Origin: Planctomycetaceae bacterium
Lineage (GTDB): Bacteria; Planctomycetota; Planctomycetia; Pirellulales; UBA1268
Length of the DNA: 13,664 nucleotides
NCBI GenBank assembly: GCA_902629495.1
Contig: CACORA010000041.1
Coordinates: 1-13,664, forward strand
Direction of reading: 5' to 3'
Shown here: one piece after another, positions 6,903-13,664 of the stretch
Layout of the letters: each line of letters opens with the position of its first letter
Position numbering within the stretch: position 1 is the first letter of the stretch
Notes under the pieces: generated by a model
The model's database searches: none
Told to the model about the DNA's origin: nothing
Seen by the model: only the letters and a program-made list of their open reading frames with translations
Translations under genes and position numbers: made by a program

Positions 6903-8171
6903 TTATGCTAGGCGACTCGCGTAGTCACTCGTATTAGGAACGAGTCTCTCTAAATGATTGTATTCATCATCCATGCGCTCATCCCAGGTCTTGATATGTT
7001 CATCAGCCCACTTGGCTGCCCTATTACCTAGCCGTAATTCAAGTTCTTTATTTTTAAGGATTTTCTTAATGGCTTTTGCCAACTCCTGAGGAGTTGGATT
7101 TGCATCAAGCAATATACCTGTTTCATCGTGAATGACAAATTTGTCGGTGTCTCCATTGGCTAATGTTATGACTGGTTTGCCAGCTTGGAGTGTCTCCAAC
7201 AAAGCACTTCCTACATTACTGTACTCATAAATAAATACAGCAAAATTAGCAACGCTTAACAATGCATAAACTTCTTTTTTTGCAACATTACCAAGAAGTT
7301 TCACATGCCGAGATAGCCTATTTGCTTTGACTTGCTCTTCGAGTTTCCGGCGATCTGGTCCGTCACCTAAAATTACAAGGTGAGGCTTAGGCGTTAGTTC
7401 TTTCACCGCAATGGAGAAGCCTTGGATTAAGCGATCCATTCGCTTCCACGCAACCAATCGTCCGATACTTATCACTAACGGCACTTTAGGCGGAATTTCA
7501 TACATTTTACGTATTTCAGTAGTCTCGATGACATCCTTTGGTTGATTCTTACTGACACCATTGATGGGAAACCAAAAGTTTTCTTTTGAGATTTTAAAAT
7601 GCTTTGCGACGTTGTCTCCACCAGTTCCGTCATTTGTGATAATAAGAAGGTCTGGCTTAAATATTAGAGTGAGTATTTCATTCCATGTTTTTATAGGCCT
7701 CCACCAACAATCTAAATAAGGAGTAAGAAAAACCCCAAGCATCCGGGTAACCGACGGAATGCCAAGTCGTTTTGCTATCAAAGTTCCAAGAACTCCGTAG
7801 ATACCAACGGAATATATCACGTCAGGTTCAAATTCTTTCGCAACAGTGGTAATACGTTTATAAAGTGGAAAAATGTCAAATAACTTTAGAAAACGGTGAA
7901 GAATACCTCGCTCTGAACTATCGAGATGCCGTGCGAAAGTCTGAGATGGCTTCATCACACATTCAACTGTCACAACTCCTTTTTTATGCAGAGCTTTTCC
8001 CTCAGGTAGTGCATCTGTCCAATCGAGCATCAACCAATGAATGTGGACACCCTTCTGTGCGCACTTATCTACCAGATAAAAGATACTTGCGGTACCTGTA
8101 GGTTTTTGGCCTTTCAGCCAGTCATCAAGTCCAGTAGCAAATGGCAATGAGACAACCAGTAATTTTTTCAT
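6903..8171 (-). CDS. GT4-family glycosyltransferase (atypical EX7E region)
   Basis: This is a GT-B fold, GT4-type glycosyltransferase of 422 residues from the ATG at 8171. The N-terminal half starts MKKLLVVSLPFATGLDDW. The C-terminal Rossmann-like domain contains VISIGRLVAWKRMDRLIQGF and VILGDGPDRRKLEE, then YEYSNVGSALLETLQAGKPVITLANGD. In the canonical E-x7-E motif the first Glu would fall on the Ser of this YSNVGSALLE stretch, so only the second Glu is retained. The start is set by a GGAGGG ribosome site at 8177-8182 with 5 nt to the ATG; the GTG one codon upstream would leave only 2 nt. It follows the GNAT gene by about 18 bp and precedes the polymerase by 7 bp, inside the same minus-strand operon. 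The linkage formed is unknown. Confidence 0.83.
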   Translation of the reverse strand: MKKLLVVSLPFATGLDDWLKGQKPTGTASIFYLVDKCAQKGVHIHWLMLDWTDALPEGKALHKKGVVTVECVMKPSQTFARHLDSSERGILHRFLKLFDIFPLYKRITTVAKEFEPDVIYSVGIYGVLGTLIAKRLGIPSVTRMLGVFLTPYLDCWWRPIKTWNEILTLIFKPDLLIITNDGTGGDNVAKHFKISKENFWFPINGVSKNQPKDVIETTEIRKMYEIPPKVPLVISIGRLVAWKRMDRLIQGFSIAVKELTPKPHLVILGDGPDRRKLEEQVKANRLSRHVKLLGNVAKKEVYALLSVANFAVFIYEYSNVGSALLETLQAGKPVITLANGDTDKFVIHDETGILLDANPTPQELAKAIKKILKNKELELRLGNRAAKWADEHIKTWDERMDDEYNHLERLVPNTSDYASRLA

Positions 8172-8176
8172 CACCG

Positions 8177-8182
8177 CCCTCC
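8177..8182 (-). promoter_or_regulatory. Strong Shine-Dalgarno GGAGGG deciding the start of the 6903-8171 gene
   Basis: On the minus strand GGAGGG stands 5 nt before the ATG at 8171 and only 2 nt before the overlapping GTG at 8174. The ATG is therefore the better start. It is the best ribosome-binding site in the minus-strand gene series, most of whose members rely on weak sites or coupling. Confidence 0.7.
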
Positions 8183-8189
8183 GGCATCC

Positions 8190-8831
8190 TTAAGCTGCTT
8201 CACTGATGAATAATTCATAAGTATTCATTGCTCGTCCTAATTCTAATTTGATTTTTTTCTTATTCCTAAATCCTAATTTTGCATAAAATCGATTGACAGC
8301 TTTATTATCTGCTGCATCTGTTGTTAGATAAATAATTACGGGTGAGTGGATATAACAACTCCTAATAAACATATGGACCAGTTCACCTCCTATGCCTTCA
8401 CCTTGGACTGTTGGACAGACTGCTAAAGAAGACAGCTCAACCCTGCGTTGAAAATCCTTATCAACTCGCTTTTTTTTGGACTGAAGTTGCAGGAAAAAAT
8501 TTGTGACTTTACGAATCACCAGAAACAGAATACTTGGGCTAGTGGCGATTCCGATAATCAGCGGAACAAAAAAATGCAAGGCATGCCGAGATATCTTTGT
8601 GTAAAAAGATGTAGGATCATAGAATCCTGTTACAAATCCTACTAAACAGCCACTCCTCTTAGCAACGAAAAAATGAGCATGCTCATAGTGAAGTACCTCT
8701 TTGTAATAGGCCCTAAGAAATCTAGGCCCAAGTCTTGATAAAAAAAATCCTGGAAAACTACGTAGATGAACTTCCACTACCCCTGGTAAGTCTTCGTCAA
8801 CGGCCTCAACAATTTCAAGAGTATCAGTCAT
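8190..8831 (-). CDS. GNAT-family N-acetyltransferase
   Basis: This 213-residue protein has the GNAT acyl-CoA-binding signature: LSSLAVCPTVQGEGIGGELV, with the pyrophosphate loop QGEGIGG at about residues 143-149. It is followed by a C-terminal NRFYAKLGFR motif, the usual final strand-helix of the fold. GNAT enzymes transfer an acyl group from acyl-CoA to an amine. Here the likely substrate is an amino group on a nucleotide sugar or lipid-linked sugar, but this is inferred from the neighbours only. Residues 84-116 form an unusually hydrophobic insert (HALHFFVPLIIGIA, then ILFLVIRKV) that could bind membrane. Its ATG overlaps the end of the upstream glycosyltransferase gene by 8 bp and has no clear ribosome site, so translational coupling is likely. 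Because the WbpD-like domain already supplies a 3-N-acetyltransferase, this protein may serve another sugar. Confidence 0.8.
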   Translation of the reverse strand: MTDTLEIVEAVDEDLPGVVEVHLRSFPGFFLSRLGPRFLRAYYKEVLHYEHAHFFVAKRSGCLVGFVTGFYDPTSFYTKISRHALHFFVPLIIGIATSPSILFLVIRKVTNFFLQLQSKKKRVDKDFQRRVELSSLAVCPTVQGEGIGGELVHMFIRSCYIHSPVIIYLTTDAADNKAVNRFYAKLGFRNKKKIKLELGRAMNTYELFISEAA

Positions 8832-10077
8832 TTTGTATTTTTGTAATTTGATTAAGAAATTCTGTAATCTGTGTTACTCCATTTTCACGAGAAAAAGTTT
8901 CTAAAGCATATGTCTTAGCACGTTGGCCATGACCACTGAGCTTTGTCTGTGAAGTAGCGACTGCATCTTGCATAGCTTCTGATAGCCAAGCAACATCCTC
9001 AGGTGTACCAACCCAGCCAGAACTTGATTCGCGAATAGCAGAAGCTGTTGCAGAGTCCTCATCAACCGTTGCAACTATTGGTGTTCCCGACATCATGTAG
9101 ACCATGAGCTTTGATGGTATGGATGATGATGCCTGTCCTTTTTTGACTGGTAGCAAACAGACATCGGCTAAACTCTGAATCTTTGGCGTCGCTGAGATTT
9201 GAGGATCTGAAATAAAGTAAATTTGTTTATTTGCAAAGTTTTCTGCCTGTTTGACACACTTCTCCTTCATCGATCCATCGCCCGCTATAACTAATTGAGC
9301 CTCATCAATATTTGCTCTGACGAATGCTTCTATTAATAGATCAACACCAGCCACAGGGCCGATGTTTCCAAAAAACAAGAATGTAAAAACATCTGCTGGC
9401 AGACTGTAGTCAGCACAAGCCTTCCGACGATCTATTTCCCCTTTAAATGGCCTCTCGTCAATCCAGTTCATGACTGTCTTTACAGTCTCTTGAGGAAGAT
9501 TGCGCTTTGTCAGATACGCCGTTCGGAACCCTTCACTTATTACTATTACTCCATCCGCCATATGGCTGACAAATCGCTCGAAAGCAAAAAGCAATGGTGA
9601 CAGACACCTGGCCACCCAAGAAGGTAAACGTGATAAAAAACTTTCTGGATAAAGATCTTGAATATGAAAAATTAGTGGCGTATTTAATTTCTTACATGTG
9701 ACCGCAAGCCACCACTGGGAAAAAAAAGGCCATGTATTTGCATAAACAATATCAAATTCCCGCAAGTCATTTTTGAGATATAAACTAGCATAACGCCCGA
9801 AACTCCAACTCTCATAAATTCTACCCAATAGACGTGACTTTGGAGAGGTGTATGATGGTAGCCTCACTATAGATGCACCGTAATCCTCATGGGTAATACA
9901 AACACTATTTCGACCTGAAAAGACTGAATAACTTGCAGAGAGTGGCCTCGTTGGATACGGACAAAGTACAGTTACCGTATGCCCACAACTGCAAAGGTGT
10001 TTAGCTAAATCCAACCCGATCTTTGCTGACACAACGGGCTCCGGTGGAAAAACGGCATTCACTATGACTATGTGCAC
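8824..10077 (-). CDS. GT4-family glycosyltransferase, WbuB/WcaI-like
   Basis: This 417-residue GT-B glycosyltransferase shows the N-terminal pattern MHIVIVNAVFPPEPVVSAKIGLDLAKHL and the segment FHIQDLYPES (about residues 139-148). The latter is characteristic of the WbuB/WcaI-like subgroup, whose members transfer sugars such as N-acetyl-L-fucosamine or fucose in O-antigen and colanic acid synthesis. The C-terminal domain contains FLFFGNIGPVAGVDLLIEAF, LVIAGDGSMKEKC and SSIPSKLMVYMMSGTPIVATV. This subgroup commonly has the IPSKLxxYM form in place of a clear E-x7-E. The start is GTG 10077, with no strong ribosome site. It lies 13 bp after the fused aminotransferase gene and overlaps the GNAT gene by 8 bp. 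The subgroup resemblance does not establish the sugar transferred. Confidence 0.84.
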   Translation of the reverse strand: MHIVIVNAVFPPEPVVSAKIGLDLAKHLCSCGHTVTVLCPYPTRPLSASYSVFSGRNSVCITHEDYGASIVRLPSYTSPKSRLLGRIYESWSFGRYASLYLKNDLREFDIVYANTWPFFSQWWLAVTCKKLNTPLIFHIQDLYPESFLSRLPSWVARCLSPLLFAFERFVSHMADGVIVISEGFRTAYLTKRNLPQETVKTVMNWIDERPFKGEIDRRKACADYSLPADVFTFLFFGNIGPVAGVDLLIEAFVRANIDEAQLVIAGDGSMKEKCVKQAENFANKQIYFISDPQISATPKIQSLADVCLLPVKKGQASSSIPSKLMVYMMSGTPIVATVDEDSATASAIRESSSGWVGTPEDVAWLSEAMQDAVATSQTKLSGHGQRAKTYALETFSRENGVTQITEFLNQITKIQND

Positions 10078-10090
10078 GTTTCATCTGCTT

Positions 10091-11899
10091 CTAGTAAGAC
10101 TTTGCACACCAGTTTTGAATCTCATGACAGACTCGGTCTATTTGTTCATCTGTCAAACCCGGAAACATTGGAAGACTAAGGACCTCGTTTGCCGCAATTT
10201 CTGAATTGATTAAGTCTGCAGAATATTGTTTATCTTTTGAGTGGATGGGTTGCCGATGGAGTGGCGTCGGATAATACACAGCAGTTGAAATTCCAATATC
10301 GCCCAAGTAAGTAGCGAGTGACTCTCTGTCGGAACACCGAATTGTGTATTGGTGGAATACGTGCTGAAAATCATTGTTCGGTTGTGACGTAGCTTTTCTA
10401 GATTTATTAGCTAAAGACGGCGTGCAGACTTTGTTATTAAATTTCATATTTTGGAGCAATCTGGAGTACCTTTCAGCAGCATTGCGCCGCAATTGATTCC
10501 ACTTTTTTATATGTGGTAATTTGATGCGAAGAAGCGCTGCTTGAATTTCATCAAGCCTGCTATTTAGCCCGAGTTCTTCATGGTAATACTTTTTTCGTCC
10601 TCCATGTCGACGAAGCATTTCTATACGAGTACAGATATCCTGATTTTTTGTGATTACTAAACCACCATCTCCCATGCATCCAAGGTTTTTTGTTGGAAAA
10701 AAACTAAAACAACCCACGTCACCAAATGTGCCGACTAGTCGGCCATGATAGGTCGCTGCAAAAGCTTGTGCGCAATCCTCAACTACGTAAAGATCATGCA
10801 TTCTGGCTAAACTCATTATTGTATTCATCTCGCATGGTTGACCGTAGAGATGAACCGGAATAATAGCTCTTGTACGACTTGTGATCTTCGATTCGATAAG
10901 CTGGGGATTGATATTAAATGTTGTAGGATCAATATCGACAAAAACAGGCGTGGCGCCAACAAGTCCAATAGCCTCAGTTGTTGCTATAAATGTAAATGGA
11001 GAAGTAATCACTTCATCACCGGGACCAATATCAAGAGCCCTTAAAGCGAGATGCAATGCATCTGTTCCACTAGCGACTCCCACTGCATTTTCAGTTCCAA
11101 AAAAACGAGCCACTTCTGATTCAAATGCTTTTACTTGCGGCCCGAGAATATAATTTCCACTATGTGCAACTTCTGAAAGTACGTCATCGATCTGATTACG
11201 TAATTGTAGATATTGCCATCGCACATCACAGACCGCCAAGGGTTGATTGTTGGCGGAAGCGGATTCAATCTGTATTGAGTCATCACTCAAGAGACGTTTA
11301 ACTTGACCATTTTCAATGCGATAGCTCCGTTCGCAGTCGTTGCATTTTCCAAGATTGTCTTGTATTTCTAGTACCCCACCACACTCACAAGCCCACCCAC
11401 GGTGTCTTGCTGGATTTCCATAAACGATAGCGTGTGGCAAAACGTCTCGAGTAACAACTGCACCCGCACCGACAAGTGCATGCTCGCCTATTCTGCAGCC
11501 ACATACAACAGTCGCATTTGCACCAATACTTGCGCCTTTGCAAACAAGAGTCCTGAGAAAGTCCTCAGAACGATTTCTTGAAAAGGCAGAGCGTGGTGTA
11601 TGGACATTTGTAAATACAACACTTGGACCACAAAAGACATTATCTTCTAACGTAACGCCTTCGTAAACAGATACATTATTTTGAATTTTTACATTATCAC
11701 CAATGTTCACTCGGGGACCAACCACAACATTTTGGCCAATGCGGCACTTCTTGCCGATACGAGAACCTATGAGGATGTGCGAGAAATGCCAAATATGTGT
11801 TTCGTTTCCTATTACAACTTCTTCATCAACAAATGATGATTTATGAACAGTGAACGTGTTCGCTAAATCCGTATTTCCTGTTTCACAGAGACTTGTCAT
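10091..11899 (-). CDS. WbpD-WbpE fusion: UDP-sugar N-acetyltransferase plus PLP aminotransferase
   Basis: This 602-residue protein joins two enzymes usually encoded separately. Residues about 14-168 form a left-handed beta-helix of hexapeptide repeats like WbpD/WlbB, the UDP-2-acetamido-3-amino-glucuronate N-acetyltransferase. A Cys4 zinc-ribbon-like element follows (C171, C173, C186, C189), then a polar linker to about 222. Residues 223-602 are a DegT/DnrJ/EryC1/StrS aminotransferase like WbpE/WlbC, with SGTDALHLAL (277-286), EDCAQAF (374-380) and the PLP Schiff-base lysine K404 in FSFFPTKNLGCMGDGG. By the known pathway the C-terminal domain aminates the 3-keto sugar and the N-terminal domain acetylates it, consecutive steps. 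The start ATG 11899 overlaps the stop of the 3-dehydrogenase gene by 4 bp (ATGA), with AAGG 7 nt upstream. No frameshift or internal stop is seen, so the fusion looks genuine and functional. Confidence 0.87.
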   Translation of the reverse strand: MTSLCETGNTDLANTFTVHKSSFVDEEVVIGNETHIWHFSHILIGSRIGKKCRIGQNVVVGPRVNIGDNVKIQNNVSVYEGVTLEDNVFCGPSVVFTNVHTPRSAFSRNRSEDFLRTLVCKGASIGANATVVCGCRIGEHALVGAGAVVTRDVLPHAIVYGNPARHRGWACECGGVLEIQDNLGKCNDCERSYRIENGQVKRLLSDDSIQIESASANNQPLAVCDVRWQYLQLRNQIDDVLSEVAHSGNYILGPQVKAFESEVARFFGTENAVGVASGTDALHLALRALDIGPGDEVITSPFTFIATTEAIGLVGATPVFVDIDPTTFNINPQLIESKITSRTRAIIPVHLYGQPCEMNTIMSLARMHDLYVVEDCAQAFAATYHGRLVGTFGDVGCFSFFPTKNLGCMGDGGLVITKNQDICTRIEMLRRHGGRKKYYHEELGLNSRLDEIQAALLRIKLPHIKKWNQLRRNAAERYSRLLQNMKFNNKVCTPSLANKSRKATSQPNNDFQHVFHQYTIRCSDRESLATYLGDIGISTAVYYPTPLHRQPIHSKDKQYSADLINSEIAANEVLSLPMFPGLTDEQIDRVCHEIQNWCAKSY

Positions 11900-12879
11900 G
11901 AAGCGACCTTAAGTTTTGATGCAGTAATGGTTGCTAAGCCGTCTCTGAGCCGTGGATGTACATTCTGGGTATACCTTGTCTCAATGCTATTTATTCGATG
12001 TACGAGTTCTACAGCCGGCCTTGCCTCATGAATACCAAATCCTTTGCCAGCTAATACTTCTTGATAGACACGTGTGTGAAGATCCGTAAAGCCATCTGAA
12101 AATTCAACGTCTTGTCCATTGAGAGTCATTGAACGATACGCAAATTTCCCAGCTATTTTTGCTGTGTCTGGCAGATCAGCTTCATCGACAGAGAGAAACC
12201 AACGGACTCGCGCTTTTTCTAATTCAATAAAACCAGACATGCGGCGATTTTCTTTGAGGTGAACTTCGACATGCTCCGGTTCACCGAAAATCCAAAGTAG
12301 CAAATCAAAAAAATGTACCCCTATATTCATCGATGGACCACCGGACTTGCTGTGATCGCCTTTCCAAGAGACGTCATACCAAGATCCCCGACGAGTAACG
12401 TATGTCAGAACGACATCCTGCTTTTCGGTACTATTGGATTTCTCTATTTCCTGCTTAATTTCTCGTAGCTTTTCTATTAGTCGAAGCTGCAGTACGTTGT
12501 AGACACGACAGCCATACTCGACTTCAAGTTCTGCTAACGCATCCAAATTCCAAGGAGTCAGAACGAGTGGCTTTTCACAAATAGCGTGGGCTCGTACCCG
12601 AAGAGCCAATCTTATGTGTGCATCGTGCAAGTAATTCGGTGTGCAAATCGATACATAGTTAACTTGATTTTCTTCGGGACCTCGTCGACATTTTTCTAGA
12701 TAACGGTCAAACCTCTCGATTTCTGTGAAAAATCTTGCATCCGGAAAAAATGAGTCAAGTTTTCCAACACAATCGTGGGGGTCAACTGCGGCAGCGAGAG
12801 TATTACCCGTATCACGAATCGCCTTCATATGTCTTGGCGCGATATAGCCTGCAGCTCCAACCAAAGCGAAGTTTGCCAT
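11896..12879 (-). CDS. wbpB: WbpB/WlbA-like UDP-sugar 3-dehydrogenase (Gfo/Idh/MocA family)
   Basis: This is a 327-residue NAD-dependent oxidoreductase. An N-terminal Rossmann fold (FALVGAAGYIAPRHMKAI, about residues 4-21) is followed by the family signature CEKPLVLTPWNL with Lys 103. The C-terminal domain contains SGGPSMNIGVHFFDLLLW, where His 189 sits in the GxxxH position expected for catalysis. WbpB/WlbA oxidise C3 of UDP-GlcNAcA to the 3-keto sugar, which WbpE then aminates. The assignment to this substrate is supported by the flanking WbpA-like and WbpD/E-like genes. The ATG at 12879 is 30 bp after the dehydrogenase stop, with only a weak purine-rich ribosome site. The stop overlaps the fusion gene start by 4 bp. 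The gene contains a bulged 7+7-bp hairpin at 12246-12292. Confidence 0.85.
   Translation of the reverse strand: MANFALVGAAGYIAPRHMKAIRDTGNTLAAAVDPHDCVGKLDSFFPDARFFTEIERFDRYLEKCRRGPEENQVNYVSICTPNYLHDAHIRLALRVRAHAICEKPLVLTPWNLDALAELEVEYGCRVYNVLQLRLIEKLREIKQEIEKSNSTEKQDVVLTYVTRRGSWYDVSWKGDHSKSGGPSMNIGVHFFDLLLWIFGEPEHVEVHLKENRRMSGFIELEKARVRWFLSVDEADLPDTAKIAGKFAYRSMTLNGQDVEFSDGFTDLHTRVYQEVLAGKGFGIHEARPAVELVHRINSIETRYTQNVHPRLRDGLATITASKLKVAS
12246..12292. repeat. Two-part bulged hairpin inside the 3-dehydrogenase gene
   Basis: Outer arms GATTTTC (12246-12252) and GAAAATC (12286-12292) and inner arms GGTGAAC (12258-12264) and GTTCACC (12279-12285) stack into 14 bp of pairing. A one-sided TTTGA bulge and a 14-nt loop remain. 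It covers the coding region for FGEPEHVEVHLKEN. Confidence 0.7.
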
Positions 12880-12909
12880 AAGAGTTTCTTCTTTTACTAC
12901 ATTTTTTCT

Positions 12910-13664
12910 TTAAGCAGCGTAATTAGCTGCAGGTATATTTTGTGCAAAATTCCTGCAATCAACGAACGGAATATCAAGCTCCCTGAAATTGAAGTGTCGA
13001 TACTCTTCATGTGCAGTGCACAACACAATGACGTCGTAGCTTTTATCAATCGGCTGCGAGCACCGACCAGAGAATTGCATGTGTGAGCGACCTGCTTGTA
13101 TCGCTGGTATATGGGGGTCGTTATATGACACCTTCGCCCCTTGTCCCTCTAGCAGCCCCATGATTGCATACGTTGGTGACTCACGGTCATCTTCAACGTT
13201 GGCTTTATAAGCGAGTCCTAACAAAAGAATCTTCGACCCACGGACTGATTTGGATTTATCATTCAATGCGTCAACGACACGTGAAACGACATATTCGGGC
13301 ATGGCTGTATTTATTTCACCTGCCAGTTCTATAAGCCGGGTGCGTTCTCCAAATTCAAGGGCTTTCCAAGAGAGATAGAAGGGATCGATAGGAATACAGT
13401 GCCCACCTAACCCCGGCCCTGGATAAAAAGGCATAAAGCCGAATGGTTTTGTTGCAGCAGCATTGATGACCTCCCATACATCAATTCCCATCTTTGAGAA
13501 AATCACCTTGAGCTCATTCACCAAAGCAATATTGACTGAGCGAAAAATGTTCTCTGTCAATTTTGTAGCCTCGGCTACGTCACAGCTTGGCACCTTCACA
13601 ACTGTTGAAACTATTGTTGAGTACAGTTCCTCAGCCGCATTCAAACATTTCTCTGTTAAGCCTC
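12910..13664 (-). CDS. wbpA: WbpA-like UDP-N-acetylglucosamine 6-dehydrogenase, 5' part outside the window
   Basis: This is the middle and C-terminal part of a UDP-glucose/GDP-mannose dehydrogenase family protein. The frame stays open to the last base of the window (GLTEKC precedes the TTG at 13644), so that TTG is not the true start and the NAD-binding N-terminal domain lies beyond the edge. The central dimerisation domain carries KPFGFMPFYPGPGLGGHCIPIDP. The catalytic cysteine is encoded by the TGT at 13398-13396 (minus strand). The C-terminal UDP-binding domain follows (ILLLGLAYKANVEDDRESP, then SYNDPHIP). WbpA oxidises C6 of UDP-GlcNAc to UDP-GlcNAcA with two NAD+. The neighbouring 3-dehydrogenase and aminotransferase favour this substrate over UDP-glucose or UDP-GalNAc, though all share the motifs. 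It would be the first dedicated step of the pathway. Confidence 0.85.
   Translation of the reverse strand, partial: GLTEKCLNAAEELYSTIVSTVVKVPSCDVAEATKLTENIFRSVNIALVNELKVIFSKMGIDVWEVINAAATKPFGFMPFYPGPGLGGHCIPIDPFYLSWKALEFGERTRLIELAGEINTAMPEYVVSRVVDALNDKSKSVRGSKILLLGLAYKANVEDDRESPTYAIMGLLEGQGAKVSYNDPHIPAIQAGRSHMQFSGRCSQPIDKSYDVIVLCTAHEEYRHFNFRELDIPFVDCRNFAQNIPAANYAA

Noticed and set aside
6914..6946. Overlapping GACTCG/CGAGTC and ACTCGT/ACGAGT pairings at the 3' end of the GT4 gene, suggesting alternative structures
   Set aside because: The stems are only 6 bp, lie in coding sequence, and have no terminator or regulatory context.
7079..7097. 19-bp odd palindrome CCAACTCCT-G-AGGAGTTGG
   Set aside because: The 1-nt centre cannot form a tight RNA hairpin without losing pairs, and it encodes an unremarkable NPTPQELA segment; near chance level.
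7865..8101. 78-codon plus-strand open frame
   Set aside because: It lies entirely antisense to the GT4 gene at 6903-8171 and has no ribosome site or domain.
8673..8686. 14-bp perfect palindrome ATGAGCATGCTCAT in the GNAT gene (similar ones at 3465-3478 and 10730-10743)
   Set aside because: About one 14-bp palindrome is expected per window of this size and these lie in ordinary coding sequence, so they are not strong evidence of a site.
10838..11153. Open frames of 68 and 90 codons on the plus strand
   Set aside because: They lie antisense inside the aminotransferase domain, have no recognisable motif, and follow from the codon pattern of the real gene.
12775..13086. 103-codon plus-strand open frame crossing two minus-strand genes
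   Set aside because: It is antisense to the well-supported 3-dehydrogenase and 6-dehydrogenase genes and its low-complexity product shows no domain.
13642..13644. TTG as the start codon of the WbpA-like gene
   Set aside because: The frame continues to the window edge and the NAD-binding domain is missing, so the true start is outside the window.

Overview
The window is the interior of a surface-polysaccharide locus (O-antigen or capsule, apparently Wzx/Wzy-dependent) from a moderately AT-rich bacterium, roughly 40% G+C by eye. The gene content (a WbpA/B/D/E-type diacetamido-uronic acid pathway, Wzx-like flippase, Wzy-like polymerase, several GT4 glycosyltransferases) points to a Gram-negative organism, most likely a proteobacterium. 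I cannot place it more precisely. It is almost fully coding: the largest gap is about 50 bp. There are no rRNA or tRNA genes, insertion sequences or CRISPR arrays.

Layout. Left arm, plus strand: the 3' part of a sulfotransferase-like gene cut by the window start (1-972), a Wzx-type flippase (1025-2359) and an AsnB-type glutamine-dependent amidotransferase (2388-4277). Right arm, minus strand, read from the right edge inwards: the 3' part of a WbpA-like nucleotide-sugar 6-dehydrogenase cut by the window end (13664-12910), a WbpB/WlbA-like 3-dehydrogenase (12879-11896), a fused WbpD-like N-acetyltransferase plus WbpE-like PLP aminotransferase (11899-10091), a WbuB-like GT4 glycosyltransferase (10077-8824), a GNAT acetyltransferase (8831-8190), a second GT4 enzyme (8171-6903), a Wzy-like polymerase (6895-5450) and a third GT4 enzyme (5438-4323). 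The two arms converge at 4278-4322.

How the genes work together. By homology to the Pseudomonas and Bordetella pathways, WbpA, WbpB and the WbpD-WbpE fusion should convert UDP-GlcNAc to UDP-2,3-diacetamido-2,3-dideoxy-D-glucuronic acid. The three GT4 enzymes would add this and other sugars to a lipid-linked repeat, Wzx would flip the repeat, and Wzy would polymerise it. The AsnB-like enzyme may amidate the uronic acid carboxyl, the GNAT protein may acylate a sugar amine, and the sulfotransferase may sulfate the glycan. No initiating phosphoglycosyltransferase, WbpI-type epimerase, chain-length regulator or ligase lies inside the window.

Points of interest: the single-polypeptide WbpD-WbpE fusion with a retained Cys4 zinc-ribbon-like joint; the combination of amidation and sulfation genes in one locus; and two perfect 13-bp intragenic inverted repeats with 3-4 nt loops, one in wzx and one in asnB, which are unlikely by chance. 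I saw no wholly novel system. The remainder is a recognisable, if unusual, glycan locus.
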